Positions 8,944 to 17,128 are shown, counted from the stretch's first letter. The stretch is 34,316 nucleotides of DNA from Leucobacter komagatae (GCF_000834055.1 NZ_JXSQ01000029.1:1-34316); one strand, 5' to 3'. Made by a program: numbers and translations. Notes: generated by a model not told the origin, from the sequence alone.

Positions 8944-9093
8944 GGAGCGACATTCCTGTGCTAGAAACGGGTCTCCGTTGACATTTCGATGATTTGTTAC
9001 ATCTACGATTCTCAGCGAACGTGGCCCTTCCGCACAGACTCACATGGTGAAGCATCTAGATGATTTACTTCCCAGTGTGTGTACAGTGTCGGT
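8944..9093. promoter_or_regulatory. divergent promoter region hisD-like / pucR
   Basis: A 150-bp relatively AT-rich spacer between the minus-strand operon and the plus-strand PucR gene. It holds a perfect 10-bp palindrome CATCTAGATG at 9053-9062 and a plus-strand TTGACA at 8978. The palindrome is a candidate operator for the adjacent PucR protein. No complete sigma-70 promoter could be fixed for the minus-strand operon. Confidence 0.4.
9082..9087 (+). promoter_or_regulatory. candidate -10 hexamer of leaderless pucR mRNA
   Basis: TACAGT lies 6 nt before the ATG at 9094, and no Shine-Dalgarno sequence is present. This is the spacing expected when transcription starts at or next to the start codon. 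No good -35 is seen. Confidence 0.4.
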
Positions 9094-10593
9094 ATGGCTC
9101 TTACGATTCAGCAGGTCCTCGAGATAGACCTGCTGCAGGAATCTGGTCCTCGCGTGTTAACGGGGGAGGAACTCCTGCAGCGCGACGTGAGCTGGGTGCA
9201 CTCCTCGGAGATCCCCGACATCGCCCGGTTTCTTCGCGGCGGTGAACTGCTGCTCACCGCCGGTCTTGGCATCGGTGCAACGGCTCGCGACCAGCGCCGT
9301 TTCATCTCAGAAGTTGCGGCCGCTGGTGCTGCTGCGCTGGTGATCGAGGAGTCGGGGCGCATGTTCACGCGCGTCCCCGAGGCGGTCGTCGATGCTGGCC
9401 GAGAGCACGGACTCCCGGTGATTGCGTTGGAGCGGGAGGTGCCATTCGCTGGCGTTTCTTCTGCGGTGCACTCGATCCTCAGCGATCAGCGGGTTCGTAC
9501 ACTCACCAGGGAACGAGAAGTGGAGACGATCTTCTCCGAGTTGCTCCTCATGGGTGCGGACTCGGTCACGATCGCGCAGACCGTCGCCGACGTGTCTGGC
9601 TGCGACGTTGTGGTGGAGAATGTCGCCCACCGCGTCGTCGCGTATACGGGGAGTGATACCGGGCTGCTCGCGCAGTGGTCGCAGCACACTCGCTCCCATC
9701 ACATCCAGGAGCACACGTGCGTGCAGCGCCCGATCTTGATGCGAGGGCAGCCCTGGGGGTATCTGCACGTGTTCCCCGGCAACGACGAGCAGCATCCCCT
9801 CCCGGAGGCGCCCTTTGCCGCTGATCGCGCGGCAGCGGCGATCGCGATTTCAATGCTCACCGACCGGAGCCGTGAGGCTCGGGAGCGCCAACGTAGCGCG
9901 GCCCTCGTCTCTCGTCTCCTGCTCTCGGAGTTGACCGGGCCCGGCTTTGTCGAGCAGGCACGCAGGTTGGGCTATCAGCTCAACCCGAACGCGCTCATGG
10001 TCGCCGTAGCCAATAAGGAACCCGGCGTCGAGTTCGACACGTCTGCGGTGCGAAAGCGTACCGACCTCATCGCAGCCGATATGGGCGAGTACGCCCTCGT
10101 GGTTTCTGACACTCTCGGCTCGGACACCGATATCGCTGGCCTCTTCCCTGGGGTCACGCGCGGCATCGGGGTGAGCCGTCAGGTTGACGTTCGCACGCTC
10201 GCGACAGCGTTCACTCAGGCAAGGAGTGCAGCCTCGGTGCTGGCCACCCACCTGACAACGCCGGTGCTGCACTTCGATTCGTTGGGCGTCGAACGCATCC
10301 TCATCGCCCTGGCTCAGGGGCCGGAGCTCGCGAGTTTCGTTGAGGACGAACTCGGCCCGCTGCTTGAGAAAGACGCGAACTCTTCAGTGCCGCTGCTGCC
10401 GACGCTGCGCGCATTTCTCGAGGTCGACGGGCGCAAGAGCGAGGCGGCCAACCGGTTGTTCATTCAGCGGCGCACGCTGTACAACCGGCTGGTGAGGCTC
10501 ACCGAAATTCTTGGCCGTTCGCTCGAGGATCCCGCGAGCAGGCAGAGCCTGTTGCTCGCGGTAAAAGGGTTGGATCTGCTTTCGGGTCGTTAG
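9094..10593 (+). CDS. PucR family transcriptional regulator
   Basis: A 499-residue regulator starting at the ATG 9094 (MALTIQQVLEID), the usual PucR N-terminus; an upstream in-frame GTG at 9079 is less likely. The N-terminal PucR domain (about 1-125, with SSEIPDIARFLRGGELLLTAG) is followed by a central CdaR/GGDEF-like region. The C-terminal PucR-type helix-turn-helix is at about 430-495 (LRAFLEVDGRKSEAANRLF, RRTLYNRL). PucR proteins usually sense a catabolic metabolite and control adjacent genes. It is divergent from the HisD-like/GMC/ThDP operon, which is therefore its likely target. Convergent with the ABC permease gene, with a hairpin between. Confidence 0.9.
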   Translation: MALTIQQVLEIDLLQESGPRVLTGEELLQRDVSWVHSSEIPDIARFLRGGELLLTAGLGIGATARDQRRFISEVAAAGAAALVIEESGRMFTRVPEAVVDAGREHGLPVIALEREVPFAGVSSAVHSILSDQRVRTLTREREVETIFSELLLMGADSVTIAQTVADVSGCDVVVENVAHRVVAYTGSDTGLLAQWSQHTRSHHIQEHTCVQRPILMRGQPWGYLHVFPGNDEQHPLPEAPFAADRAAAAIAISMLTDRSREARERQRSAALVSRLLLSELTGPGFVEQARRLGYQLNPNALMVAVANKEPGVEFDTSAVRKRTDLIAADMGEYALVVSDTLGSDTDIAGLFPGVTRGIGVSRQVDVRTLATAFTQARSAASVLATHLTTPVLHFDSLGVERILIALAQGPELASFVEDELGPLLEKDANSSVPLLPTLRAFLEVDGRKSEAANRLFIQRRTLYNRLVRLTEILGRSLEDPASRQSLLLAVKGLDLLSGR

Positions 10594-10616
10594 CGTGTGT
10601 CACTGCGCTCGCCGCA

Positions 10617-10651
10617 GTTGGCCTGGCGGGATGCGATCCAGCCAGGCCAAC
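10617..10651. terminator. bidirectional hairpin between pucR and the ABC permease gene
   Basis: Inverted repeat GTTGGCCTGGC / GCCAGGCCAAC (10617-10627 with 10641-10651) between two convergent stop codons. No T-run. Confidence 0.6.
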
Positions 10652-10668
10652 CGCTTCCCGGTGAGGCG

Positions 10669-12009
10669 TTAGGCGGCCCGCGGCGCCGCTGCCGCCGCCG
10701 AGCGCAATAGCGGCTTCGTTGCGGTCAGCGCGAGCACGACAAGCATGACCCCGGCAGCAACGGACCCGATGACCACGGCGATCGAGAGCGGCGCAATGAT
10801 GATCGCGAGGCCGAGGAGCGGGAGCACGAGCATGCCAGCCAGGATCGCAGAACCCAGCGATGCGAGCAGCAGCGGCAACATGGTCGCCTTCCTGCGGGCG
10901 GCATCCTGCACCTCGAGCGGAGTGCCCATCACCGCGAGTGACTGGGACACGTCGCGCCGGTCGAGGATCTGGGCTGCCTGCCCGACCCCGACCGAGCAGG
11001 CGACCATCACGAACGAGGCGATCACGGTGATGACGATGCCCGTGCGGATGTCGGCGACGGGGAAGGCATCCGCGCCTGCTGCGGAGTCGTCGACCGAGTC
11101 GAGCAGCGCGACGCCCGAGCCCGCGAACACGGCGACGAAGCTCGCCATCGCAACCCCAGACACCTGCCGCCACGCGGCGCGCGGCGACTCGAGCACCTGG
11201 CGGGCGGCCAGCAGATCGGCTGGGCGCTGCGCCCGCTTAACGCGCGAGCGGCCGAACATGCCGAGCACCCACGAGCCGATGAGGTCGAGGGCGAGCAGCG
11301 CGATGCCGAACGCGAACCCGAGGGCGCCGATCATCGCAATGATGCCGCCGACCTGCCCAAATCCATTGATCGCGTTCACGACGACAACGGCGGCGAGTAC
11401 CCCGACGACCGCGATGAGGGCCTGCACCCAAGCGAGCTTTGGCGCGGTCTGCTTGAGCGCGACGCCGAGGGGCGAGATCACCACGCGGCGCAGGCTGAAG
11501 ACGGCGCTCAGGGCCGCCACCGCGGTCACACCGAGGAGAACGAGCAGCGCGTGCAGCGGTGGCAGCGCTACGCCCGCGGCGCCGAGCGGTTCGCCGCGAA
11601 AATGGATGAGGCCGACGAGGGGTGCTGCCGCGTAGGAGACGGCGACGCCGATGATCGCCCCTGCGAGGGCGACCCCCGCGGCCTCGATCACGGCGAGCAG
11701 CGCGGTGGATCGGCCGGTCATCCCGAGCAGTCTGAGCACGGCAAGTCGATCGTCGCGCCTGCGGGCAGAGAGCCGGGCGGCTGCGCTGCCGAGCGAGACG
11801 AGCGGGACGATGAGGAGGACGAGCGCGAGCGCCGCGCAGAACCAGTAGAGCGGGGCGAGCTCGTCGTCGTAGCCCCAGAACGTCTGGGCGCCGCCGAGGA
11901 CGATCGCGAGCAGCGCGGTGACGCTCGCGAATGCGATGAGGGGGAGCACGATCCCCGAGGCGCCCTGCCTGCTCGGGCGCGAGAGGAGCGGGAGTACCTG
12001 GGCGATCAT
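10669..12009 (-). CDS. FtsX-like ABC transporter permease
   Basis: A 446-residue membrane protein from the ATG at 12009, whose first base overlaps the TGA of the ATPase gene (ATGA, 12006-12009). The frame stays open upstream to 12546, but that stretch is only the antisense shadow of the ATPase. About eight hydrophobic segments are seen in two similar halves. The cytoplasmic loop LSARRRDDRLAVLRLLGMTGRS is typical of FtsX/MacB-like permeases, and a second such loop reads LDRRDVSQSLAVMGTPLEVQ. The protein probably pairs with the upstream ATPase as a MacB/BceAB/LolCDE-type exporter or mechanotransmission complex. No sensor kinase pair is adjacent, so a peptide-antibiotic role is not supported directly. 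Confidence 0.85.
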   Translation of the reverse strand: MIAQVLPLLSRPSRQGASGIVLPLIAFASVTALLAIVLGGAQTFWGYDDELAPLYWFCAALALVLLIVPLVSLGSAAARLSARRRDDRLAVLRLLGMTGRSTALLAVIEAAGVALAGAIIGVAVSYAAAPLVGLIHFRGEPLGAAGVALPPLHALLVLLGVTAVAALSAVFSLRRVVISPLGVALKQTAPKLAWVQALIAVVGVLAAVVVVNAINGFGQVGGIIAMIGALGFAFGIALLALDLIGSWVLGMFGRSRVKRAQRPADLLAARQVLESPRAAWRQVSGVAMASFVAVFAGSGVALLDSVDDSAAGADAFPVADIRTGIVITVIASFVMVACSVGVGQAAQILDRRDVSQSLAVMGTPLEVQDAARRKATMLPLLLASLGSAILAGMLVLPLLGLAIIIAPLSIAVVIGSVAAGVMLVVLALTATKPLLRSAAAAAPRAA

Positions 12010-12917
12010 CGCTGTGCCCCCGTACCATCGGCGCTGAACGGCTGCCCCGGGTGTGCCTGCTGCCCTGGGGTCCCCGGCTGGCCCGGGAACACCAGCTGCG
12101 CGGGGTATCCCGGCTGCTGCACCGGGTAGCCCGGTTGCTGCACTGGAGCCGGTTGCTGCACCGGGGCGGGCTGCTGCACCGGGGGCGCATACCGCACCTG
12201 GTGGCCCGCGGCTGCGGGTGGCACGGCGGGGCTTGCCTGGCTGGCCGCCGTGTCGGCGACGATCCGCCCGTCCGCGAGCGTGACGACCCGCTGGCAGCGA
12301 GCGGCGACGTTCGGGTCGTGCGTGACCACGACGAGGGTTCGGCCGTTGCCGGAAGTGGTGTGGAGCAGCGCGTTCATGACGTCCTGCGACGTCTTCGAAT
12401 CGAGCGCGCCTGTCGGCTCGTCGGCGAAGATCACTCGCGCGCCAGTGACCTGCGCGCGGGCGATCGCGACGCGCTGCGCCTGGCCGCCCGAGAGCTGCCC
12501 GATCCTGCGATCTTCGAGCCCCGCGAGTCCGAGCGCGGCGAGCCACTGCGCAGCCGGCCCGACCGCGTCGCGCTTCGACATGCCGTTGAGCATGAGCGCG
12601 AGCGCGACGTTCTCGACTGCGGTGAGCTCGGGGATGAGGAGGCCCTGTTGGAACACGAAGCCGAACTGCTCGCGTCGCAAGCGGCTGCGTTCGCCGTCGG
12701 AGAGCCCGCTGATGGGATGGCCAGCGAAGCTCACCGTGCCCGAGTCGGGGGTGAGGATTCCGGCCAACATGTGGAGGAGGGTGGTCTTACCCGAGCCCGA
12801 CGCGCCCATGATCGCCGTCGACGTGCCCTCAGCGAGTGCGAGGGAGACGTCGGCGAGTGCCCATGTGCTGCCGTACTGCTTGGTAAGTCGGTCTGCGTTG
12901 AGGATCACATTCGTCAT
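12006..12917 (-). CDS. ABC transporter ATP-binding protein with Pro/Gln-rich C-terminal tail
   Basis: A 303-residue ATPase starting at ATG 12917 (MTNVILNADRLTKQYG), preceded by a GGGTGG-type ribosome site; the frame is open upstream only as a shadow. Walker A GASGSGKT is at about 38-45, the signature LSGGQAQR at 142-149, Walker B VIFADEPTG at 162-170 and the switch His at 200. It belongs to the MacB/LolD class that works with FtsX-type permeases, and its partner overlaps it by 4 nt. Residues from about 225 to 303 form a low-complexity tail of QQPAPV and PGYPVQQ-like repeats, unusual for an ATPase of this class, which normally ends near residue 225-235. The tail encodes no obvious domain. Confidence 0.9.
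   Translation of the reverse strand: MTNVILNADRLTKQYGSTWALADVSLALAEGTSTAIMGASGSGKTTLLHMLAGILTPDSGTVSFAGHPISGLSDGERSRLRREQFGFVFQQGLLIPELTAVENVALALMLNGMSKRDAVGPAAQWLAALGLAGLEDRRIGQLSGGQAQRVAIARAQVTGARVIFADEPTGALDSKTSQDVMNALLHTTSGNGRTLVVVTHDPNVAARCQRVVTLADGRIVADTAASQASPAVPPAAAGHQVRYAPPVQQPAPVQQPAPVQQPGYPVQQPGYPAQLVFPGQPGTPGQQAHPGQPFSADGTGAQR
12045..12215 (-). repeat. imperfect Pro/Gln-codon repeats in the ABC ATPase tail
   Basis: The end of the ATPase gene is built from imperfect direct DNA repeats that encode PVQQPA and PGYPVQQ-type units. They are likely to vary in copy number by slippage. Confidence 0.7.
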
Positions 12918-13010
12918 ACCACCCACTTTCGCTGCTGCCAACGTTCCGCGCGTCATCCCGGGGTGCCAAGCGCGTGGTACTCCAGTACCCGCGAGCTTTC
13001 CTAAACGCGG

Positions 13011-13016
13011 TAAACT
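13011..13016 (+). promoter_or_regulatory. candidate -10 hexamer of leaderless tyrS mRNA
   Basis: TAAACT ends 7 nt before the GTG at 13024, and no convincing ribosome site precedes that codon. Transcription would start at or beside the start codon. The -35 is not recognisable. Confidence 0.45.
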
Positions 13017-13023
13017 GCGAGGC

Positions 13024-14337
13024 GTGTCTGAAACCAACGAACGCACCGAGCTCATGGCCAAGCAGCGCATCGACGACAGCTTCCCCACACTGTGGGACGA
13101 GCTGGAGTGGCGCGGGCTGATCCACGTATCGACTGACGGCGAAGCGCTGTCTGAACTGCTTGAGGGCGAGCCGTTCGCGTACTATTGCGGCTTCGACCCG
13201 ACCGCGTCGAGTCTGCACCTCGGGCACCTCGTGCAGCTGCTGCTCATGCGCCGGCTCCAGCTGAAGGGGCACAAGCCCCTCGGGCTCGTCGGCGGATCGA
13301 CGGGGCTCATCGGCGACCCGCGCCCGACGTCGGAGCGCACGCTGAACTCGCGCGAGACCGTCGCGCAGTGGGTGGATTCGCTCGGGGAACAGGTCTCGAA
13401 GTACCTGAGCTTCGAGGGCGACAACGCCGCGCGCCTCGTGAATAACCTCGACTGGACGGCGCCGCTCAGCGCCATCGATTTCCTCCGCGACATCGGCAAG
13501 TACTTCCGCGTCGGCACGATGATCAAGAAGGACATCGTCGCGAAGCGTCTCGATTCTGACGAAGGCATCAGCTACACGGAGTTCAGCTACCAGATTCTCC
13601 AGGGACTCGACTTCCTTGAGCTTTACCGGCAGTACGACTGCAAGCTGCAGTCGGGCGGATCGGACCAGTGGGGCAATCTCACGAGCGGCACCGAGCTCAT
13701 CCGCAAGGCCGAGGGTGCGAGCGTGCACGCGATCGGCACCCCGCTCATCACGAATGCTGACGGCACGAAGTTCGGCAAGAGTGAGGGCAACGCGATCTGG
13801 CTGAACCCCGAGATGTGCTCGCCGTACGCGTTCTACCAGTTCTGGCTGAACCAGGCTGATGCTGACGTTGTGGATCGCCTGAAGGTGTTCACGTTCCTCA
13901 CGCGCGCCGAGATCGAGGACTATGCGACGCAGGTCGCCGAGGAACCGTTCAAGCGCGCGGCGCAGAAGCGGCTCGCGCTCGAGGTGACGACGCTCGTGCA
14001 CGGCGCCAAGGCGACGCAGGGCGCGATCGACGCTTCGGCGGCGCTCTTCGGTCAGGGCGAGCTCACCGCGCTCGACGAGATCTCGCTCACCGGCGCTGTC
14101 GCAGAGCTCCCGCAGGCTGAGGGTGCTGCCGGCGCGAGCATCGCGCAGCTCCTCGTCGACACCGGTCTCGTGAAGGGCCTCGGCGAGGCCCGCCGCGCGA
14201 TCGCGCAGGGCGGCGTCTACGTGAACAACGTCAAGGTTGAGGCTGATGACGCGGAGCTCGCGGACGCCGACCTGCTGCACGGCAAGTTCGCCGTGCTGCG
14301 CCGCGGCAAGAAGACGCTCGCGGCGGTGCGCGCGTAG
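13024..14337 (+). CDS. tyrS: tyrosyl-tRNA synthetase
   Basis: Class I tyrosyl-tRNA synthetase, which charges tRNA-Tyr. It has 437 residues from the GTG at 13024 (VSETNERTELMAK) or 427 from the ATG at 13054. The GTG is preferred because a TAAACT -10-like hexamer sits 7 nt upstream, suggesting leaderless translation. The HIGH-type motif is HLGH (65-68) after GFDPTASSL, and the KMSKS-type motif is KFGKS (about 249). The C-terminal S4 RNA-binding domain is visible as LVDTGLVKGLGEARRAIAQGGVYVNN. The frame is open upstream to 12250 only as an antisense shadow of the ATPase gene. Housekeeping gene followed by a strong terminator; the ABC pair is divergent from it. Confidence 0.97.
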   Translation: MSETNERTELMAKQRIDDSFPTLWDELEWRGLIHVSTDGEALSELLEGEPFAYYCGFDPTASSLHLGHLVQLLLMRRLQLKGHKPLGLVGGSTGLIGDPRPTSERTLNSRETVAQWVDSLGEQVSKYLSFEGDNAARLVNNLDWTAPLSAIDFLRDIGKYFRVGTMIKKDIVAKRLDSDEGISYTEFSYQILQGLDFLELYRQYDCKLQSGGSDQWGNLTSGTELIRKAEGASVHAIGTPLITNADGTKFGKSEGNAIWLNPEMCSPYAFYQFWLNQADADVVDRLKVFTFLTRAEIEDYATQVAEEPFKRAAQKRLALEVTTLVHGAKATQGAIDASAALFGQGELTALDEISLTGAVAELPQAEGAAGASIAQLLVDTGLVKGLGEARRAIAQGGVYVNNVKVEADDAELADADLLHGKFAVLRRGKKTLAAVRA

Positions 14338-14356
14338 TCGCTCGCCGGCCCGCCTG

Positions 14357-14402
14357 AACCGGGTGTGGATCGCTCTCGCGAGCGACTCCGCACCCGGTTT
14401 TG
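14357..14402 (+). terminator. rho-independent terminator of tyrS
   Basis: Long hairpin: AACCGGGTG pairs with CACCCGGTT and an inner TCGCTC pairs with GAGCGA around a TCGC loop, followed by TTTT. Starts 20 nt after the tyrS stop codon. Confidence 0.85.
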
Positions 14403-14542
14403 CGTGTGTGGGGTCGTGCGGCCGCGGATCCGCCCCCACGACCATCCATGGGCGTATTGGAAATGCACAGCAACGGCCCAGGGTGCGGGCTCGCCCGTGT
14501 CAGGAATCCACAAGCGGCGCGGTGACGGGCGCGCGCCACTGC

Positions 14543-14548
14543 TAGCGT
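14543..14548 (+). promoter_or_regulatory. candidate -10 hexamer upstream of the dipeptidase gene
   Basis: TAGCGT lies 8 nt before the ATG at 14557, with no Shine-Dalgarno sequence between them; a weak GGTGAC at 14521 could be the -35 (16-bp spacer). Consistent with a leaderless or near-leaderless mRNA. Confidence 0.4.
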
Positions 14549-14556
14549 CTGACGCT

Positions 14557-15750
14557 ATGGAAACCCCTAAACAGCGCCGTTGGGTAAAACGAACGATCAT
14601 CGGCGGAGTACTCGTGCTCGCCCTCGCCGCGACCGCGTTTTTCGTGCTCGCACCAGGCATCGCCGAGAAGAGCATGAACGAGGTAACGGGCGACCCGATC
14701 CCCGCAGTGAGCGACGAGGCCCGCACACTGCACGCCGAGCTCGCGGTCGCCGACCTCCACTCGGACACCCTCATGTGGGATCGCTCGCTGAACACGCGTG
14801 CGGATCGCGGGCACGTCGACCTGCCGCGGCTGCAAGACGGCAATGTTGCGCTCCAGGTGTTCTCGTCGGTGTCGAAGTCGCCGAAGGGGCAGAACTACGA
14901 CTCGAACACGGGCGATACCGACAACATCACGCTGCTCTCGGTCGCGCAGCTGCAGCCGCCACAGACCTGGTTCTCGCTGCTCGAGCGCTCGAAGTACCAC
15001 GCGGACAAGCTGCAGAAGGACGCCGCCGCGTCGGACGGTGCGCTCCGCGTCATCACGAACCAGCAGGAGCTGAAGGCGCTCCTCGCGGATCGGGCCGCGG
15101 GGGATCCCGTCGTCGGTGCCCTGTTCTCGGTCGAGGGGCTGCAGAACCTCGAGGGCGATCTCGCAAACCTCGACGTGCTCTTCGACAAGGGCATGCGCAT
15201 GGCGGGCCTCACGCACTTCTTCGACAACGAGCTCGCCGATTCGATGCACGGCGTCGGCAAGGGCGGGCTCACCGAGATGGGAACCGAGGCGATCGCCCGC
15301 ATGCAGGAGAAGGGCATCGTTGTCGACGTCGCCCACGCGAGCCACCAGGCGATCGCCGAGGTGCTCGAGATCTCGACGAAGCCCGTCGTCGCGAGCCACG
15401 GGGGAGTGCAGGCGACGTGCGACGTGAACCGCAACCTCACCGACGACGAAATCCGGGGCATCGCGAAGACCGGCGGCGTTGTCGGGGTTGGCTACTGGGA
15501 CGCCGCGGTCTGCGAGCTCACCCCTGAGGCTGTCGTCGACGCGATCGACCACGTTGTGAAGATCGGTGGGATTGAGACGGCGGCGCTCGGCAGCGACTAC
15601 GACGGCTCGACGGAGGTCGCGTGGGACACGAGCGAGCTCGCGATCATCACGCAGGAACTGCTGACCCGCGGGCACAGCGACGATGACATTCGGGCGATCA
15701 TGGGCGGCAACACGCTCCGGGTGCTCGCCGAGACGCTGCCGGCGAGCTAG
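14557..15750 (+). CDS. membrane-anchored M19 (renal) dipeptidase
   Basis: Zn-dependent dipeptidase of peptidase family M19, 397 residues from the ATG at 14557. A positively charged N-terminus (PKQRRWVKR) and one hydrophobic segment (about 13-32) indicate a membrane anchor with the catalytic domain outside. Metal ligands of the family are visible: H68 and D70 in ADLHSD, the bridging E193 in FSVEGLQ, H260 in VAHASH and H281 in ASHGGVQ, then a conserved GSDYDG. These enzymes cleave dipeptides, including some with a D-residue, and a role in nutrient or cell-wall peptide turnover is likely. It is monocistronic by context. The upstream frame back to 14365 overlaps the tyrS terminator and is not coding. 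Confidence 0.88.
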   Translation: METPKQRRWVKRTIIGGVLVLALAATAFFVLAPGIAEKSMNEVTGDPIPAVSDEARTLHAELAVADLHSDTLMWDRSLNTRADRGHVDLPRLQDGNVALQVFSSVSKSPKGQNYDSNTGDTDNITLLSVAQLQPPQTWFSLLERSKYHADKLQKDAAASDGALRVITNQQELKALLADRAAGDPVVGALFSVEGLQNLEGDLANLDVLFDKGMRMAGLTHFFDNELADSMHGVGKGGLTEMGTEAIARMQEKGIVVDVAHASHQAIAEVLEISTKPVVASHGGVQATCDVNRNLTDDEIRGIAKTGGVVGVGYWDAAVCELTPEAVVDAIDHVVKIGGIETAALGSDYDGSTEVAWDTSELAIITQELLTRGHSDDDIRAIMGGNTLRVLAETLPAS

Positions 15751-15801
15751 CCGAGCTGCGGTTCGCATGGCGGGTGAGCTGGCTGCGCACCGCGCGCCCG
15801 C

Positions 15802-16740
15802 TCACCTCGCCGTGCCAGCCGTGCCAGCCGCGCTGATCCTGTCGCCCTCGCCGTACTGCTCCTTGAGCATCCGCAGATTCGCCCAGGTGTCGACGCGCGC
15901 GATCTCATTGCAGGAGCGCAGTTGGTCCGTGAGATGGAGGATCTCATCGTGCGAGCTTCCGGAGAGCGTCGCAATGAGGTCGTAGCCGCCGGAGGAAACG
16001 GCGAGGAACTCGGGGGCGAGCTCCCGAACGCGGGCGAGCGCTGGCCCGATCGGGCCGCGCACCTGAATCCCCGCCCCTACGGTGAGCGCGGCCGCGTGGC
16101 TGCCGCGGGTCGGGATCCCAACCACCTTTACCGCCCCGTTGTCGGTGAGCCTCGTCAAGCGAAGGCGGGCGCCACTGGCTGAGATTCCCGCGGTGTCGCC
16201 CAGCTGCCTGAACGTCGCACGCCCATCGCGTTGGAGGTGCCGAACGATGGCGCGGTCGGCGTCGTCGACGACGAATCCGGTGCGGCCAGTCCGGAGCGGC
16301 GAGTACAGGTTGATTTCAATGCTGTCGTAGTGGTGAACCCGCAACTCACGGACGTTGGGGAGCTGCCGGATCGTGTCGATGGTGTCGCGCAGGTGGGGGT
16401 CGGGGCCAGCCCGCAGCTCGGCATCGAGGGCATAGCTTCCGGTAATTTCCGCGACGAAGGTGGTTTCCGGCATTGCGACGACCGCAGCTCGCGCCTCGCT
16501 GATGGGGCCGTCGAGGGCGATCTGCACGTAGGCGAAACGTTCGAGGCCAAGCAGGTCAGGGCTCACCGAAACCGTGATCCGCAGCTCTTCGCGTTCCAAC
16601 GCTGTCTGGACGATGTGGGTGACGACACGTCGTGTGCTGCCGTGCTTGGCCGCGATATGCGCGTAGCTTGCCCGTCCGTCTTGCCTGAGCTCGTCAAGCA
16701 CGCGGGCCCGTAGCTCGTCGGTTGCTCCGATAGATTCCAC
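15802..16740 (-). CDS. AsnC/Lrp family regulator with two HTH units (paralogue of 32197-33126)
   Basis: A 312-residue protein, about twice the length of a classical Lrp. It contains two AsnC-type winged HTHs, one at about 7-55 (VLDELRQDGRASYAHIAAKHG) and one at about 168-215 (IVRHLQRDGRATFRQLGDTAG). Each is followed by an AsnC ligand-binding-like domain. It ends WANLRMLKEQYGEGDR, almost the same as the paralogue at 32197-33126. The GTG start is preceded by GGAGG at 6 nt. It is divergent from the small membrane protein/NCS1/Zn-ADH operon and probably controls it in response to a small effector. The family call is strong; the effector is unknown. Confidence 0.88.
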   Translation of the reverse strand: MESIGATDELRARVLDELRQDGRASYAHIAAKHGSTRRVVTHIVQTALEREELRITVSVSPDLLGLERFAYVQIALDGPISEARAAVVAMPETTFVAEITGSYALDAELRAGPDPHLRDTIDTIRQLPNVRELRVHHYDSIEINLYSPLRTGRTGFVVDDADRAIVRHLQRDGRATFRQLGDTAGISASGARLRLTRLTDNGAVKVVGIPTRGSHAAALTVGAGIQVRGPIGPALARVRELAPEFLAVSSGGYDLIATLSGSSHDEILHLTDQLRSCNEIARVDTWANLRMLKEQYGEGDRISAAGTAGTAR

Positions 16741-16957
16741 GCTCAGCCTCCAAACCGATCAGGGGGACAAGTGCATTTGCGCACCTCTAGCCATCTTAAA
16801 CCGCCATCTATGAACCCAGATGTTCCCAACGTGAACGTTTCAGCATTTATCACCGAAAGTAGGTGCGTTTTCGTTTGCAAAGCTCGGGAGGGCGACTTAG
16901 GCTTTCTGCGACTTACGAAGCTGTATCACGGGGGACTCACAAGGAGGTCGGACCCAC
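16741..16957. promoter_or_regulatory. divergent promoter region asnC-like / NCS1 operon
   Basis: A 217-bp spacer, more AT-rich than its flanks. It contains GTGCATTTGCGCAC (16771-16784, an imperfect inverted repeat) and TTTGCAAA near 16876 within a run that also reads CGAAAAC on the minus strand. A TTTGC..CGAAAAC combination also occurs upstream of the second asnC paralogue. Operators are likely here; exact promoters could not be fixed. AAGGAGG at 16941-16947 is the ribosome site of the small gene. Confidence 0.4.
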
Positions 16958-17128
16958 ATGTCTGAATATACGGAGTTGGAGCTCGAACTTGAGCGGCGAC
17001 TGACCATACTCGAAACCGAGGAGGCCGCTGACCCGGTCCATGCCGCGATGAGCGGGAGGAGCCTTGCGCTCTTCCTCACCGTCGCAGCCGTGCTCGTCAT
17101 TCTTCCTGCGCTGTGGGTTGCGCTGTGA
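16958..17128 (+). CDS. small single-span membrane protein preceding the NCS1 transporter
   Basis: A 56-residue protein (MSEYTELELELERRLT...), preceded by a near-perfect AAGGAGG ribosome site at 16941-16947. Residues 1-30 are acidic and predicted helical (ELELELERRLTILETEE); residues 33-56 form one hydrophobic segment (SLALFLTVAAVLVILPALW). Its TGA overlaps the GTG start of the NCS1 transporter (GTGA, 17125-17128), so the two genes are translationally coupled. No function is recognised. The coupling and topology suggest an accessory or stabilising subunit of the transporter, by analogy with small partner proteins of other permeases. It is distinct from the larger NCS1 gene and easily missed because of its size. 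Confidence 0.75.
   Translation: MSEYTELELELERRLTILETEEAADPVHAAMSGRSLALFLTVAAVLVILPALWVAL

Noticed and set aside
8978..9006. Promoter based on TTGACA at 8978
   Set aside because: No acceptable -10 hexamer at 16-18 bp; the 17-bp position reads ATCTAC.
12829..14445. 538-codon open frame on the minus strand
   Set aside because: Antisense shadow of tyrS; the sense frame has all synthetase motifs.
14542..15768. 408-codon open frame on the minus strand
   Set aside because: Shadow of the M19 dipeptidase gene.
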